From assembly GCA_036245525.1 (NCBI GenBank), contig BTPG01000005.1, positions 116,854,619 to 116,918,618 of the forward strand: a DNA stretch of 64,000 nucleotides. Direction: 5' to 3'. The notes beneath the pieces are model-generated. The model did not search any database. It was not told where the DNA came from and saw nothing but the letters and a program-made list of their open reading frames with translations. A program made the translations under genes and the position numbers. Below are positions 43,307 through 54,651 of this stretch, piece by piece. Position 1 is the first letter of the stretch, and each line of letters begins with the position of its first letter. The stretch is from Semisulcospira habei (taxonomy: Eukaryota; Mollusca; Gastropoda; Semisulcospiridae).

Positions 43307-43991
43307 GATCAGAAAATACCTCACTACCGAAGCTGCCACCAAACTAGGTGTCTCTCTCATCCTATCTCGCATCGACTACTGCAACTCTCTCCGTTCCGGC
43401 CTCCCTCACTCCACCACTTTCACTCTCCAGCGCGTCCAGAACAATGCTGCCCGCCTCGTCCTCAGAAAGAAAAAAATCCGACCACATCACTCCCCTGCTC
43501 AAACTCCTTCACTGGCTTCCCATCCCCCAACGCATCCAATACAAGATTCTGTCTCTCTGCTACAAATCTCTGAACAACTGCGCTCCCGTCTATCTCTCAA
43601 ACTTACTTCACCCCTACACTCCTGTCCCCGCTCCCTCCGCTCCGTCTCCGACCCTCTCCGCCTCCACTGACATCCCCCGCACCAAACTCAGCACTTTCGG
43701 CCCCCGCTCCTTCTCAATATACGGTCCATCCACCTAGAACACTCTCCCACTCTCTCTCTCTGTCAGAAACACTCTCTCTCCTCCTTCCAGTCCGCCCTCA
43801 AAACTCACCTCTTTCAACAGTTCTAGCACTATACCACCACACCCCCCACCCTAAGCAGACTGTCGTAATGTATTTCACTATTTGTGGTACGTGAGTCGTT
43901 GTCTAAAGCGTGCGCATGCGTGCGCGCTTAGAGTTATAATTATTATAAGATAAGCGCATTATAAATACCGTAATTATTATTATTATTATTA
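43307..43991 (+). mobile_element. L2/CR1-group LINE 3' fragment
   Basis: It starts GATCAGAAAATACCTCACTA and reads, across several frameshifts, as the LSRIDYCNSL, LLHWLPIPQRIQYKI and NTL...KTHLFQQF parts of the RT protein. It ends ATAAATACCGTAATTATT plus ATT units. Same family as 13309-14046. Confidence 0.82.
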
Positions 43992-44010
43992 GGTAACTGA
44001 TCCGCCCCTG
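43992..44010. repeat. Right end of a CAGGGGCGGATC-type MITE
   Basis: GTAACTGATCCGCCCCTGG matches the right end at 54634-54651. The rest was probably displaced or replaced when the LINE fragment inserted. Confidence 0.55.
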
Positions 44011-44386
44011 GCTTCTGTATCCTCACTAATTGTTAATTCACTGCACATAACAATGATGCATATTCACTGCTTTCCAGCTCTGTTAACTGCTTTTGTCAGC
44101 ATCAGCCCGCGTCCCACCTTAGAAATGTTCCGCTCGAATGACGACGAGATATGTGCCTGCATCCTACTTTGCTTGATTTGTGAGACAGCGAGAGAGAGGG
44201 AGATACAGAGAGAGGGAGATACAGAGAGGGCCGTGTGAAATAAACAGAAAATGCATTGTGACTGGGAATGACTTGCAAAACCCATAGTTAGATCCTGCTT
44301 TTATTTCCTCGTCACGCTCCCAGTCGCAGCTTGTACACGTGAAATACTTATCTCTTCTGTCTTAACAAAACACAAAGGACAGACCA

Positions 44387-44452
44387 GCAAGAGGCATAGA
44401 TCCCCATGAGCCCCCGCACTAGCGGGGGCTCATGACGATCTATGCCTCTTGC
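44387..44452. mobile_element. Core B palindrome
   Basis: Arms of about 31 bases: GCAAGAGGCATAGATCCCCA on the left, GATCTATGCCTCTTGC on the right, centre CCCCCGCACTAGCGGGGG. A TTAA is at 44372-44375, but the outer repeats are unclear. Confidence 0.75.
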
Positions 44453-44459
44453 AGGTGTA

Positions 44460-45480
44460 AGGCGCTAAGTGAGATTTTTATAAAACTGGTTTGGACGGTG
44501 CCCCATTAGTTTACCTAAAATAGTGAACATTTACTCAATATAATTGGGTGCAGACGGTGTTTGTATTTGTCATGTCATGCGGGGCTTGCGTGTGTAACTG
44601 AAGTCGTGTCGTGCAAAAATGGAATGTAAATATAAATTCTCGCTGTTAAATCCCAAGACACATTTCAGCACCATTTGTGTTTGTTATGCCTTACACACCT
44701 AATGAACTTAACAGCTGTTTGGACACACAGCTAAAGCCGGCACACGCGTAATCGCACTTTGTTTATTCTGCGCGGCAGCCGTTAGCGTGTCAATCTATTT
44801 TGTAGCTGTTTCTTGTATTAAAAGCGTTGTATTTCTAGAATGGAGTTGAGTCATTGTCAGCTTACTTGATATAAAGACGACGTGTGCTCAACTGGATTCT
44901 CCTAAATGATTCTAAATAAACCAAAAGTAGACCTGTGTGTAGCGTTTCGTAACCGGGCCATCTGCTACAGAAGTGTATCTTTGAACAGTTACGGCGGTAG
45001 TGGACCTTCAAATCCACGAGGATATGAGTATTGTTGGTGCAAACCGGCTGTTTGCAAACGTATTGTTGATTTTTACAGCCTTATTTGCACAGTCATGTTA
45101 GAAAGTTTTTTTTTTTTTTTTTTTTTTTTAAGTGTTTCTTGCTGTTACATCCGTGAGCCGGCTATGCACAATCAGTCTTAAGACCCACTTCACTGTGACC
45201 GGCCGAGCACAAGGATTCACTTATTCATCGTGGTTTTTATACTGCCTGATTCACCCACAGGCGTGGAATAACAAACAATGGTTTGAAACTGAGTTTACAC
45301 ATGTACATAGGCTTTCCTCATTTTGACGGACATCAGACGAAACTTGCGGTACACTCAGTGTCAAATCAAAGCTGAGTCACCGTCTGTCTGTGCCACTACC
45401 ACTAAATTTCGATCGATATAAATAGTGTCCTAGGGCCTAGAGTCACGACCTAAGATCAGTGCTGCGTACTCAACTGTCAT
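44460..45480. other. Sequence with no recognised gene
   Basis: A T run is at 45109-45129. Several short frames but no splice-supported exon. Confidence 0.35.
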
Positions 45481-45487
45481 TGTTATC

Positions 45488-45588
45488 CAAACCATATATC
45501 CGCCCATGAACGGTTTACAGTTATAGCGAGGAGGTGCCGAGCTCCCCGCTCTAACAGTAAACCACTCCATGGACGGATAATAGTTAAC
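45488..45588. repeat. Imperfect palindrome J
   Basis: ATATCCGCCCATGAACGGTT and ACAGTTATAGCG are mirrored by CGCTCTAACAGTAAACC and CCATGGACGGATAATAG. Arms are about 37 bases with several mismatches. No other copy is seen. Confidence 0.6.
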
Positions 45589-45789
45589 TCGGCCACACAC
45601 GTCAATCAAAATAAAATAAAATAAAAGGAATAGTAAACCAGAACACCACCCTTTGATATAGAGGGTGGGTAGAAGTGTTTCTCCCCCAACCCCGCCCCCT
45701 CCCCCAACCCCCAAAGCAAGACCTCCCAACACTCACAACTCGCCTCTCTGACCGTATGGTTACCCTACAACAACAGGAGCACAATTACG

Positions 45790-46180
45790 AATAAACAAGG
45801 ATTTTCTTTTGCTTGCTTGCTGGGTTTGATTGATTGTTCGTCTGTTTGTTTGATGTTTGGTTGTTTGTTTGTTTGTTTGCTCGCTTGCTCGTTCGTTCGT
45901 TTGACTGTCTTGTTTGTTTGTTTGTTTACATGTACTTTCCAGTCGTATTAAGCTTGTGTTCCTCAGTCACTCTGCGAAGGACGCAACAATACGCTGGCCG
46001 TTTTTTTTTTTTTCCCCCACTGACACGGCCTCGTGATGGCGGCAATACACCACCCAACCCCCTAAATCCAACTCCACCATACCCTCTTCCTTTCTCCTCC
46101 CCCCCCCTTCTTCCCCCTCCCCCCCCCCCATTCTCCCCCTCCCCCCCTCTCGCCCCCCCCCCCTTCTCTTCCCCCACCCC
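45790..46180. repeat. TTTG-rich and C/T-rich low-complexity DNA
   Basis: TTTG/TTGC units at 45810-45935; polypyrimidine with long C runs at 46085-46180. Confidence 0.85.
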
Positions 46181-46427
46181 CTTTCCAAACAAAGTCATAA
46201 CAAGGCTGTCTTAGTATTCGTTGTCAAAGTGTTTCGTCCACAGCAGTCACGACGGATGGCAAAATGCTCAAACAGTGCATTTTACGACCAGTGATGCTGA
46301 GTCATTACCGCATTTTACTATCCTTTCTTATGCGGCCCAAGCCATCTTGCCATTCAGCAGCTGCGACGCAACACTGCTACACGAGCAATAACTCTCACCG
46401 AGCCAGATTGTAGATCTAAAATGTCAT

Positions 46428-46498
46428 CCGCGAGAGGCATAGATTCTGTTGAGACCCTGCAGTCGCCGGGGCTCAAGAGAATCTATGCCTCTTGCGGG
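46428..46498. mobile_element. Core B palindrome
   Basis: CCGCGAGAGGCATAGATTCT pairs with AGAATCTATGCCTCTTGCGG. The centre is degenerate (GAGACCCTGCAGTCGCCGGGGCTC). Confidence 0.72.
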
Positions 46499-46666
46499 CA
46501 GAAAACAGGGTTCATTTACGTCGTCCGAGAGAGGAGATGATTGGGTTTAAAGGGGTCCAACTATAACTTCACACGCATTTTTTCTCGCCATATTGAGGTT
46601 GCCCGGCAACTGACCAAACTGAACTTTGGAGCAGGTCCCTGTCACACACAAAAAACCCGTCTGCAA

Positions 46667-46730
46667 CAAGAGGCCAAGATCCTCATGAGCCCCCGCAGTC
46701 TGCAGGGGCTCATGAGGATCTATGACTCGT
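46667..46730. mobile_element. Core B palindrome
   Basis: Arms of about 31 bases: AGATCCTCATGAGCCCCCGC against GCAGGGGCTCATGAGGATCT. Only ~170 bases from the preceding copy. Confidence 0.75.
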
Positions 46731-46882
46731 AAAGGACCCATTTCGATTAATTCTTCAAGACAGTAGAGGATAAATTCGTCTTTCACTCATTTTTTACAAT
46801 GATGAGGTTACGATGAGGAGTTCTTCATCTTTAGACGTGATTTCTTTCTCTTCTTTCAATAACCGCAACACGAATGATTTTC

Positions 46883-47106
46883 TTAACCCCTTCACTTCCA
46901 GTGGCCACACGATGTGTTCCTGAAATCCGTCATTGTAAACGCAACGCCAAGGAATTTCAGCCGTCCAAGGGACACAGTTACAAATTGAGGTCAGCATGAA
47001 GCGTAGAACCTCATGACCTCCCGCACCTGCGGGAGATCATGAAGTTCTATGCATCTTGCGGTACAGTCGGGTGGTGGTCGCTTCACCCGGGCAGTGAAAG
47101 GGTTAA
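46883..47106. mobile_element. Complete TTAA element, core B
   Basis: The unit is 224 bp, bounded by TTAA at 46883-46886 and 47103-47106. The outer ends are TTAACCCCTTCACTTCC and GGGCAGTGAAAGGGTTAA. The inner palindrome 46994-47059 has arms starting GCATGAAGCGTAGAACCTCA. The left flank (GTTCCTGAAATCC, GCCGTCCAAGGGACAC) matches 18225-18676, 50863-51030 (inverted) and 52259-52472. Confidence 0.85.
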
Positions 47107-47473
47107 GCAGCATGACGACAGCTGATAAAAAAAAAGGTCAAACATGCCGGATAATTGTGCTTTACAAGACACACGCAAAATACACATCAAATAACGTCAC
47201 ACATTCACGCATACCGTAGCGGTGATATTTGCTGCGTCACGACCCACATTGTGCCAGATCAGCTAGCACATTTGCAGTGTATTTTTTAATAAATTGCAAT
47301 TTTGCAGACTGCACAGCCAAGGATGATTCATTCGAATTTTCGGCATCACTCTTATTCCTGATAGCTTTTCCGAATGAGTCTTTGTCGATGGTGGGACGCT
47401 TAAAGGCACAACTACTGAATCGAGTGAGTGAAGATCGATTAACTCGTTACACCCTGAAGCCTGACAACATCAT

Positions 47474-47568
47474 ATTGGCCGATCGTGATATTTCAAGGGT
47501 ATTGCCTGATTACCTTGGCGCCTTCAGGCGCCAAGGTAATCAGGCACTACCCTTGAAATGTCACCGGC
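47474..47568. mobile_element. Core A palindrome, third subfamily
   Basis: Hairpin 47485-47564 with 36-base arms (TTTCAAGGGTATTGCCTGAT against ATCAGGCACTACCCTTGAAA), centre GGCGCCTTCAGGCGCC. Confidence 0.75.
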
Positions 47569-47744
47569 GGTTGCTCGATCTTCCACAACTGATACTTGGT
47601 CATTTCAGGATCAGCGATGAGAGCGCTAAGGTAATTAGGCACTACCCTTCAAACATCACGGTTGTTCCATCTCCTATAAGTGACCCTTGGTCTTTTCAGG
47701 ACCAGCAACGAAGCCGCCAAAGTAATTTGTTGTTTCTGTTTGTT

Positions 47745-47776
<32 letters not shown>

Positions 47777-47995
47777 GGTCCTACTGGCATAAGAGTGATC
47801 GAGGACTTGTAGTTTTGACGTAGGTCAGTTTTTCTTTATGTTGACTTTAACCCTCCTCTTTTTTCATCCGGGCTTGGGACCGGCAATGGCGGAGTTCCGC
47901 CAAAGTAACTGCTCACTACCCTTTAAATATCACGGTTGCTCCAACGACCACAACTGAAACGTGGTCATTTCAGGCCAACTCCAAAATCAGAGAAC
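47569..47995. repeat. Tandem right halves of a core A element
   Basis: Three runs of right-arm plus right-flank text follow: at 47620-47700 (GCTAAGGTAATTAGGCACTA, TTTTCAGGACCAGCAACG), at 47700-47720 and at 47895-47985 (GCCAAAGTAACTGCTCACTA, GTGGTCATTTCAGGCC). A T-run insertion (47749-47777) lies between them. The spacing of the first two is ~85-90 bp. Confidence 0.55.
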
Positions 47996-48358
47996 TCTAG
48001 CAACGGCGTCTCGCCTCTCGAGTAATCCTTCCCCAAATAGGCTCATAATCACCAAAAATGAAGGACAGACAGACTACTCCTAATATCTGACCTCAAACCG
48101 TACTTTACTACGCCTGTCTGATAAAGTGCTGGGGTCCGCATTACAAACATATTGCCAAGACCTCAGAAGGACGAGGACCGCACTGCTTGTAACCTCTTTC
48201 GATCCACAACGCAGAGTAGAAACGAGGGTATCGTCTAATCTAAGGCACACAGGTTGTCTCTCTCGATCCGCTGCGGTGTTCAGCGCAGCGAATCGAGGGA
48301 GATAACAAGTGTAAATAAAAGGGTCCTTTTCTTTAAGTTTTGTTCTTTTTTACTTTTT

Positions 48359-48392
<34 letters not shown>

Positions 48393-48590
48393 GGGGGGGG
48401 GGGGGGCGGGGGGGGGCCGGGGGGGGGGGGGGGTGCGGGGTTGGCTCTGAGGACAGCAGTTTGTTGTAAACTTGCCATCTTCGATTCAGTTTGTAGCCTA
48501 CAAATGACAATTAAGACATTCGGTTAGTTTAACGTTAAAACCCTTCATGGTGTACGGACTATTACAACACGTTCAAGCATACGTCATGAG
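47996..48590. other. Sequence with no recognised gene
   Basis: T run then G run at 48370-48435. The inverted pair TCTCTCGATCCGCTGCG and CGCAGCGAATCGAGGGAGA (48256-48303) is a small hairpin. Confidence 0.35.
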
Positions 48591-48639
48591 GTGATTCAGA
48601 TGCTACCCTGTTTACGTCATCTGACTTTAAATGAATCCG

Positions 48640-48826
48640 TCCATACATGCGTCCGTCCGTCCGTCCGACCCTCGGTCCATCCTTCCATCCATCCATCCAC
48701 CAACCAGACCTCCAATACATCAATCCAGTCATCCATCCAGTCATACAGGCATCTATACATCCAAATCAATCCATCTATCCGCCACTTTATTCACCCTTCC
48801 TTGCATCCATCCGTTAATTATTCCAT
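48640..48826. repeat. TCCA/TCCG tetranucleotide-rich tract
   Basis: Imperfect CCGT, then CCAT-type units, decaying towards the LINE fragment. Confidence 0.85.
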
Positions 48827-49541
48827 CCTCCGCCGCATCAGTCAGATCAAAAAATACCTCACTACCGAAGCTGCCACCAAACTTGCTGTCTCTCTCATCC
48901 TATCTCGCATCGACTACTGCAACTCTCTCCTTTCCGGCCTCCCTCACTCCACCACTTTCACTCTCCAGCGCGTCCAGAACAATGCTGCCCGCCTCGTCCT
49001 CAGAAAGAAAAAATCCGACCACATCACTCCTCTGCTCAAACTCCTTCACTGGCTTTCCATCCCCCAACGCATCCAATACTAACAAGATTCTGTCTCTCTG
49101 CTACAAATCCCTGAACAACTGCGCTCCTGCCTATCTCTCAAACTTACTTCACCCCTACACTCCTCTCCGCTCCCTCCGCTCCGCCTCCGACCCTCTCCGC
49201 CTCCACATCCCCCGCACCAAACTCAGCACTTTCGGCCGCCGCTCCTTCTCAGTATACGGTCCATCCACCTGGAACACTCCCACTCTCTCTCCGTCAGAAA
49301 CACTCTCTCTCCTCCTTCCAGTCCGCCCTCAAAACTCACCTCTTTCAACAGTTCTAGCACCATACCACCACACTCCCCACCCCAAGCTGACTGTCGTAAT
49401 GTATTTCACTATTTGTGGTACGTGAGTCGTTGTCTAAAGCGTGCGCATGCGTGCGCGAGTTGTGAGTGCGCGCTTAGAGTTATAATTATTATAAGATAGG
49501 CGCATTATAAATACCATAATTATTATTATTATTATTATTAT
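48827..49541 (+). mobile_element. L2/CR1-group LINE 3' fragment
   Basis: It starts CCGCCGCATCAGTCAGATCA and reads as YLTTEAATKLAVSLILSRI, LLKLLHWL, NTNKILSLCYKSLNNCAP and a terminal KTHLFQQF in two or three frames. It ends with ATT units (49521-49541). Same family as 43307-43991. Confidence 0.82.
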
Positions 49542-49583
49542 TCATCCTTTACAGCAGACCGCTCTTTGAAGGTTTTGTTTCAG

Positions 49584-49646
49584 AACGTTCCCCCGGACAA
49601 AATCTTCACCTTTCTAAAGGAAGCCAATTTGTTTTACAAAATTTAA
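49584..49646 (+). CDS. Possible terminal exon (weak)
   Basis: GTTTTGTTTCAG is followed by a 20-codon frame (DKIFTFLKEANLFYK is its core) ending in TAA. It could be the last exon of an unrecognised plus-strand gene. I recognise no family and find no partner exon, so this is only a lead. Confidence 0.12.
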   Translation, partial: NVPPDKIFTFLKEANLFYKI

Positions 49647-49908
49647 GTCTGTAGTCTATATAAATCTGACTGTTCTTATGAACCTTCCAAAGTCTGTAGA
49701 CATGTACGATTGACCTGTGTGACGTTTTAGCTAAGATTACTTTTAAACTGTATTTACATCATTTTTTAAGACCTTTTTTCTTAATCTGGCTGACCGCCGT
49801 GAGATGGCTTTAGTCGCCTGCTCGGCGTTATGAAACCCCAATAACTAACAAATTATTTATCCATCAGTCAAACGAATCAATCCATCTATTAATCAAAATG
49901 TACCTGTT

Positions 49909-49974
49909 ATAAACTCGTTGGCTGTCGGTAGCGGTTTTTGCCGGAATCATCGCGACAAAAACCGCTACCGACAG
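49909..49974. mobile_element. Core D palindrome, perfect
   Basis: Perfect 18-base arms at 49922-49939 and 49957-49974 (CTGTCGGTAGCGGTTTTT and its complement) around loop GCCGGAATCATCGCGAC. The left end ATAAACTCGTTGG is a decayed TTAA end. Confidence 0.78.
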
Positions 49975-50860
<886 letters not shown>

Positions 50861-51048
50861 CATAGAACCTCATGCGCCCCCCGCAGTTGCGGGGGCGCAT
50901 GAGGATCTATGTCTCTTGCTGAAACCACTTTGTATCCATGTTCCTTAGACGGCTGGGGATCTTTGACGCTGAACTGACCGACAATGATTTCAAAAACACG
51001 ATCTGCGTCCAGTTACAGTGAAAGGCTTAAGACTTTATACGAAGAGAA

Positions 51049-51155
51049 GGATTGACCATGACAGTTCTAAGCTATCGCCAGATTGGCTTGGAATCTTCCC
51101 AGACATATAGCTAATCTGGGACTACCCTTGAACCGTTATAGTTGAGGTATCTCCC
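51049..51155. repeat. Decayed core A palindrome
   Basis: GGATTGACCATGACAGTTCT pairs imperfectly with ACTACCCTTGAACCGTTATA. Confidence 0.55.
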
Positions 51156-51205
51156 AGTCTTTATTCATGATTAACCAGCACAGCCCTGGCATGCCATGAT
51201 TGGAT

Positions 51206-51289
51206 GTCGATCGACCGTGATAGTTCAAGGGTGCTGTCCGAATAACTTGCCGGCGCCAAGTAACCACCCTTGAACTATCAGTCGATCTG
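51206..51289. repeat. Core A palindrome with shortened right arm
   Basis: TCGATCGACCGTGATAGTTC is mirrored by GAACTATCAGTCGATC. Part of the right inner arm is deleted after GCCGGCGCCAAG. Confidence 0.6.
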
Positions 51290-51356
51290 CCTCTAGAACT
51301 GCGATGTTGACCTCAAATGATATCTAATAAAAGTGATGTTATCAGGAGGCAATGGT

Positions 51357-51410
51357 TTAACATCTTCGAGACGTGATGCATTCGGATACGCGGGGTCTCG
51401 AATGTGTTAA
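51357..51410. mobile_element. TTAA element, core E, with half palindrome
   Basis: 54 bp between TTAA 51357-51360 and TTAA 51407-51410. It keeps GATGCATTCGGATACGCGG but lacks its inverted partner; the outer TCTTCGAGAC and GTCTCGAATG still pair. Confidence 0.65.
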
Positions 51411-51504
51411 GTGTGGAAAAGTTCACCAACAAGAGTTTAAGATTTTTTAAAAAATAAATAAATAAAATTAAAAGCACCAGTTCAGTTCTTTCTATTGGCC
51501 GCTT

Positions 51505-51590
51505 AATTTCTTTTCCCAACCGAGTTCCGTAACGCAAGATCCACTCATAGCTCTGTCTGTCGTTACGGAACTCGGTTGGGAAAAGAAATT
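51505..51590. repeat. Perfect 30 bp inverted repeat F
   Basis: 51505-51534 and 51561-51590 are exact reverse complements (contains CCCAACCGAGTTCCGTAACG), with a 26-base spacer. No other copy is seen in the window. Confidence 0.8.
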
Positions 51591-51844
51591 TCGCATCCCG
51601 GCCATGAGCTCCTGACCTGTGATAACTGATAAGTAAAGTTGGCCGCAGCAAGTGTACCCAGTAACACCGTGAGATACCATGCAGTTTATAAACAGAGGGC
51701 CGGTTTTATCAATCATTTTAGTGTTGTTGCATACGCCTGTTGACTAAGTTTATTCTTGAATAAAGTTTCACGTTGCCGAACGGATCTACTTGTAATCTTC
51801 AAGAATATATACACAAAAACATCGTTCACTATTTTACTTAACAA

Positions 51845-52135
51845 TCTGTACCGTTCACGGGGATGGGGAGTACTCTCCAGACAGACCCACTCGGGGAGTA
51901 CGCCACAAGCCCACTTCAATTTAAATGGTGAGATCCTTAGCATCTCATTTGAATTGAAGTGGAATTGTGGCGTCAGTAGTACTACTCACAGACCCATACT
52001 CGGGGAATACGCCACAAGCACACTTCAAATAATATTCGAATGAGATGCTAAACGTCTCGGTTGAAGTGTACTTGTGGTGTACTCCCTGAGTAGGTCTATC
52101 TGAGGAGTACTCCCGCATTCTGGCAAACGGTAAGG
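51845..52135. mobile_element. Double inverted-repeat element G
   Basis: Blocks with CTCGGGGAGTACGCCACAAG occur in alternating orientation (51890-51911, 51962-51975 reversed, 52000-52018, 52065-52090 reversed). Each is joined to CACTTCAA and GAGATGCTAA-like centres. Two hairpins lie side by side inside a longer one, whose ends GGGAGTACTC and GAGTACTCCC are at about 51866 and 52106. Confidence 0.65.
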
Positions 52136-52258
52136 GAAGTCAGTGCATGCCGGCACACATGTATCACGTGGACAAACGCCAAAAGACAAACCAATCGGTG
52201 GACCAGCTGATTGACTGCTAAAATTCTATATGTACGTAAAATCGTCATCAATCACACG

Positions 52259-52472
52259 TCAACTCCTTCACACCCTGCAGGCGCACACTGTGTCTTGGAA
52301 ATCCTTGTAAATTCGACGTCAGAGATTGCAGCCGTCAAACGAATATAGAGACAAAGTGGTTTCAGCAAGAGGCATAGATCCTCATGAGCCCCCGCAACTG
52401 CGGGGGCTCATGAGGATATATACATCTTGCACTTGAGTAGTGTGCAATATTTCTCGGCAGTGATGGGGTTAA
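52259..52472. mobile_element. TTAA element, core B, nearly complete
   Basis: The 214 bp unit runs from TCAACTCCTTCACACCCTGC to CGGCAGTGATGGGGTTAA (TTAA 52469-52472). The palindrome 52365-52430 has 32-base arms around a 2-base loop. The left flank has CTTGGAAATCCTTGTAAATT and GCCGTCAAACGAAT. Confidence 0.8.
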
Positions 52473-53049
52473 TCCAGTGCTCCGAGGGTAAAATGTGGAA
52501 AAGTAGGGTGGGTATTTTGTTTCGTTTTTTTAAACAGGGGTGCGGACATTTCGCAATACATTTGTATTGTTCGTATTTATACGAAAGTACGTCCGAACAA
52601 ATCTTTCAAGTGGATAAACTCCCCCCACCCCCACCCCAACCCCCCACCCCCCCCCCCCCCCCCCCAAAAAAAAAAAAAAAAAAAAAAGACAAGAAATACT
52701 GCCTTTCTAGTAAGAACATATTCACGAAAACACCATTTATCATACCCTCAGTGCTTTGTCCGTGAAAACAGGTAAGGCCCCTTTCGTATGACCACCAAAA
52801 CAAAAAAAAAACCACGCCTCATACATTTCACAATACATTCCTAGTACGTAAAAGGACATTGGGCCGACGTTGACCGCAGATGACCCGCGCTGACAACAGC
52901 CGAGATCGGCCCGATGACCCATCGCTTGAAGGGCTGAATTTGTACCAGAAAAAGGACACCGCCGCTCGCTGCCTGATGCCCCCTAAAGTGACAACGCCCT
53001 TATATTGCCCTTCCTGTAGCAACTGACCTGCTCCATGGCTTCACCCTTT
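52473..53049. other. Sequence with no recognised gene
   Basis: A C-run/A-run block is at 52622-52687. No exon is supported. Confidence 0.35.
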
Positions 53050-53253
53050 TTAACCCAAAGGCCGCATTACCCAATTCTGGAGATGTCACCTGGCGACTAT
53101 GTACCGGTTGCAGGAGATGGATCGACCACGATAATTCAAGGGTTGTGCCGGATTAGCTTGGCGCCATCAGGCGCCAAGCTAATCCGGCACTACCCTTGAA
53201 TTATCATGGTCGATCCATCTCCTGCTGTAGTGCGTCGGGGCTAAATGGCGTAA
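53050..53253. mobile_element. TTAA element, core A, well preserved
   Basis: TTAACCCAAAGGCCGCATTA (TTAA 53050-53053) to CGGGGCTAAATGGCGTAA. The palindrome (about 53110-53224) has arms of over 50 bases: GCAGGAGATGGATCGACCA and its complement, with centre GGCGCCATCAGGCGCC. It is the longest near-perfect core A palindrome in the window. Confidence 0.8.
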
Positions 53254-53701
53254 AGCGACCTACTCCGAGGAGTAAAAGTACTAAAAGGTTAACAGTTCGC
53301 AATGTCCTTTATAAATGCTTTTGTACGGCTGTCTGCATGTCTTAGCGGCAATAATGCTGAACTAAAGGACTAATACGATCCCTCCCTGGTAGGCTTTGAA
53401 TGCTAAAAGTCCCCGATACAAAGGGTCATCAATGTTGTCTGGCCTCAACTAAGACTAATTCTACCCTTCTTTTCACAATCCATCTGAGTAGGCACACGCG
53501 GAGGTTTTCCAGCCGTTTGGGCGTAACGAAACGAACTCTCCTATCGCCACGCACGAAGGGCAAGAAGAGCAGAAAATCAGTTCTTTCATTTTACGATATT
53601 CAAACTTCATGTTTCAAGTTAGCCCTGTTGTCCAACATTGTTGTAATGATAACGGTAACGACATACTAAAAACATTTTTATAAAGAAGATCTTGCGAACT
53701 A
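53254..53701. other. Sequence with no recognised gene
   Basis: No repeat partner or exon seen. The plus frame 53400-53669 has no recognisable family. Confidence 0.35.
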
Positions 53702-53781
53702 TTAGCTCATTCGCGGCCAGCCGCATCCGGATGCGCGGCATAAGCCGCGCATCCGGATGCGGCTGGCCGCGAATGAGTTAG
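53702..53781. mobile_element. Core E palindrome, perfect and GC-rich
   Basis: 34-base perfect arms at 53706-53739 and 53744-53777 (contain GCCGCATCCGGATGCGCGGC) around the 4-base loop ATAA. The ends TTAG and TTAG are one base away from TTAA and CTAA. CpG-rich throughout. Confidence 0.8.
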
Positions 53782-54082
53782 CCCTTTACTGCCTGGATAT
53801 GCCGCTCTAAACTTACGTCTGAATGTCGAAAAATGAAACTTTTCTGCTTGTCTTCCTTTGTAGGCAGAAGAACTCTTCTGCTGCGCAGTGGGGGGCAGTA
53901 GAAGACCTATGTCGGCAGTAGAAGACCTATGTCACTTACTTATACTGACTCACACGGCCCGATTGTAAAAACTGAATCCGAAGGTAGAAAGGTCTTAGTT
54001 TAGGCAAGACAACACTGATAACTTGTTGTATCGGCAAATTTGAGAAATCCAAGACCGTCCTGGTACAGATAGTTTTGATACG

Positions 54083-54175
54083 TTAAAAGATTCGTCGACC
54101 ATAGTATTTCAAGGGTGGTGCCAGAATAACTTGGCGCCGCCATTGAAATACCCCGGTCGCTCTATATCTCCTACA
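54083..54175. mobile_element. Core A element with shortened palindrome
   Basis: TTAA at 54083-54086. TCGTCGACCATAGTATTTCA pairs with TTGAAATACCCCGGTCGCTC. The second half of the inner arm is lost after TTGGCGCCGCCA. Confidence 0.6.
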
Positions 54176-54331
54176 CTTGGTGTTGTCTTTAGCAGAGGAC
54201 AACTCCAAAATTTGCAGTTTCGACATTAGGGTCGGTCACTTTGTTAATCAAAAGCTGCATGAGTCACAATGGCATTTTCAAACAATATAAAAAGTTTGAT
54301 GTTTTGAATACCCCCATTATATTCTACTACT

Positions 54332-54393
54332 CAGGGGCGGATCGGGGTAGGGGGTGGGGGGGAGGGGTTGCAGGAGTTCCGGACCCCCCCCCC

Positions 54394-54433
<40 letters not shown>

Positions 54434-54651
54434 AAAAAAAAAAACTCTTTAAAAATAAAGTGCTATAACAAAGTCGCTTTTTTGGGGTGTTTGGAACCCT
54501 CCCCCCCCCCCCTTTTCCCTTCCCCCCGCTTTTCGATTTTTCGGCCCCTGGAAGTAAGGTCTTGCGTCGGGGAGCCTTTAGTATCAGGTTGAAGGTCCCA
54601 CACAAAACGTTGGACCCCCCCCCCTCCTCCCAGGTAACTGATCCGCCCCTG
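54332..54651. mobile_element. MITE with CAGGGGCGGATC ends
   Basis: It starts CAGGGGCGGATCGG and ends GTAACTGATCCGCCCCTG. The interior shares TTATAGCAxxxT and AAGGTCxxxxAAC words with 37706-38036 and has an AC run (54398-54430). No clean target duplication. Confidence 0.7.

Noticed and set aside
47229..47792. 187-codon plus frame
   Set aside because: It runs through a core A palindrome and a T run, has no recognisable domain, and its end is homopolymer-encoded Phe.
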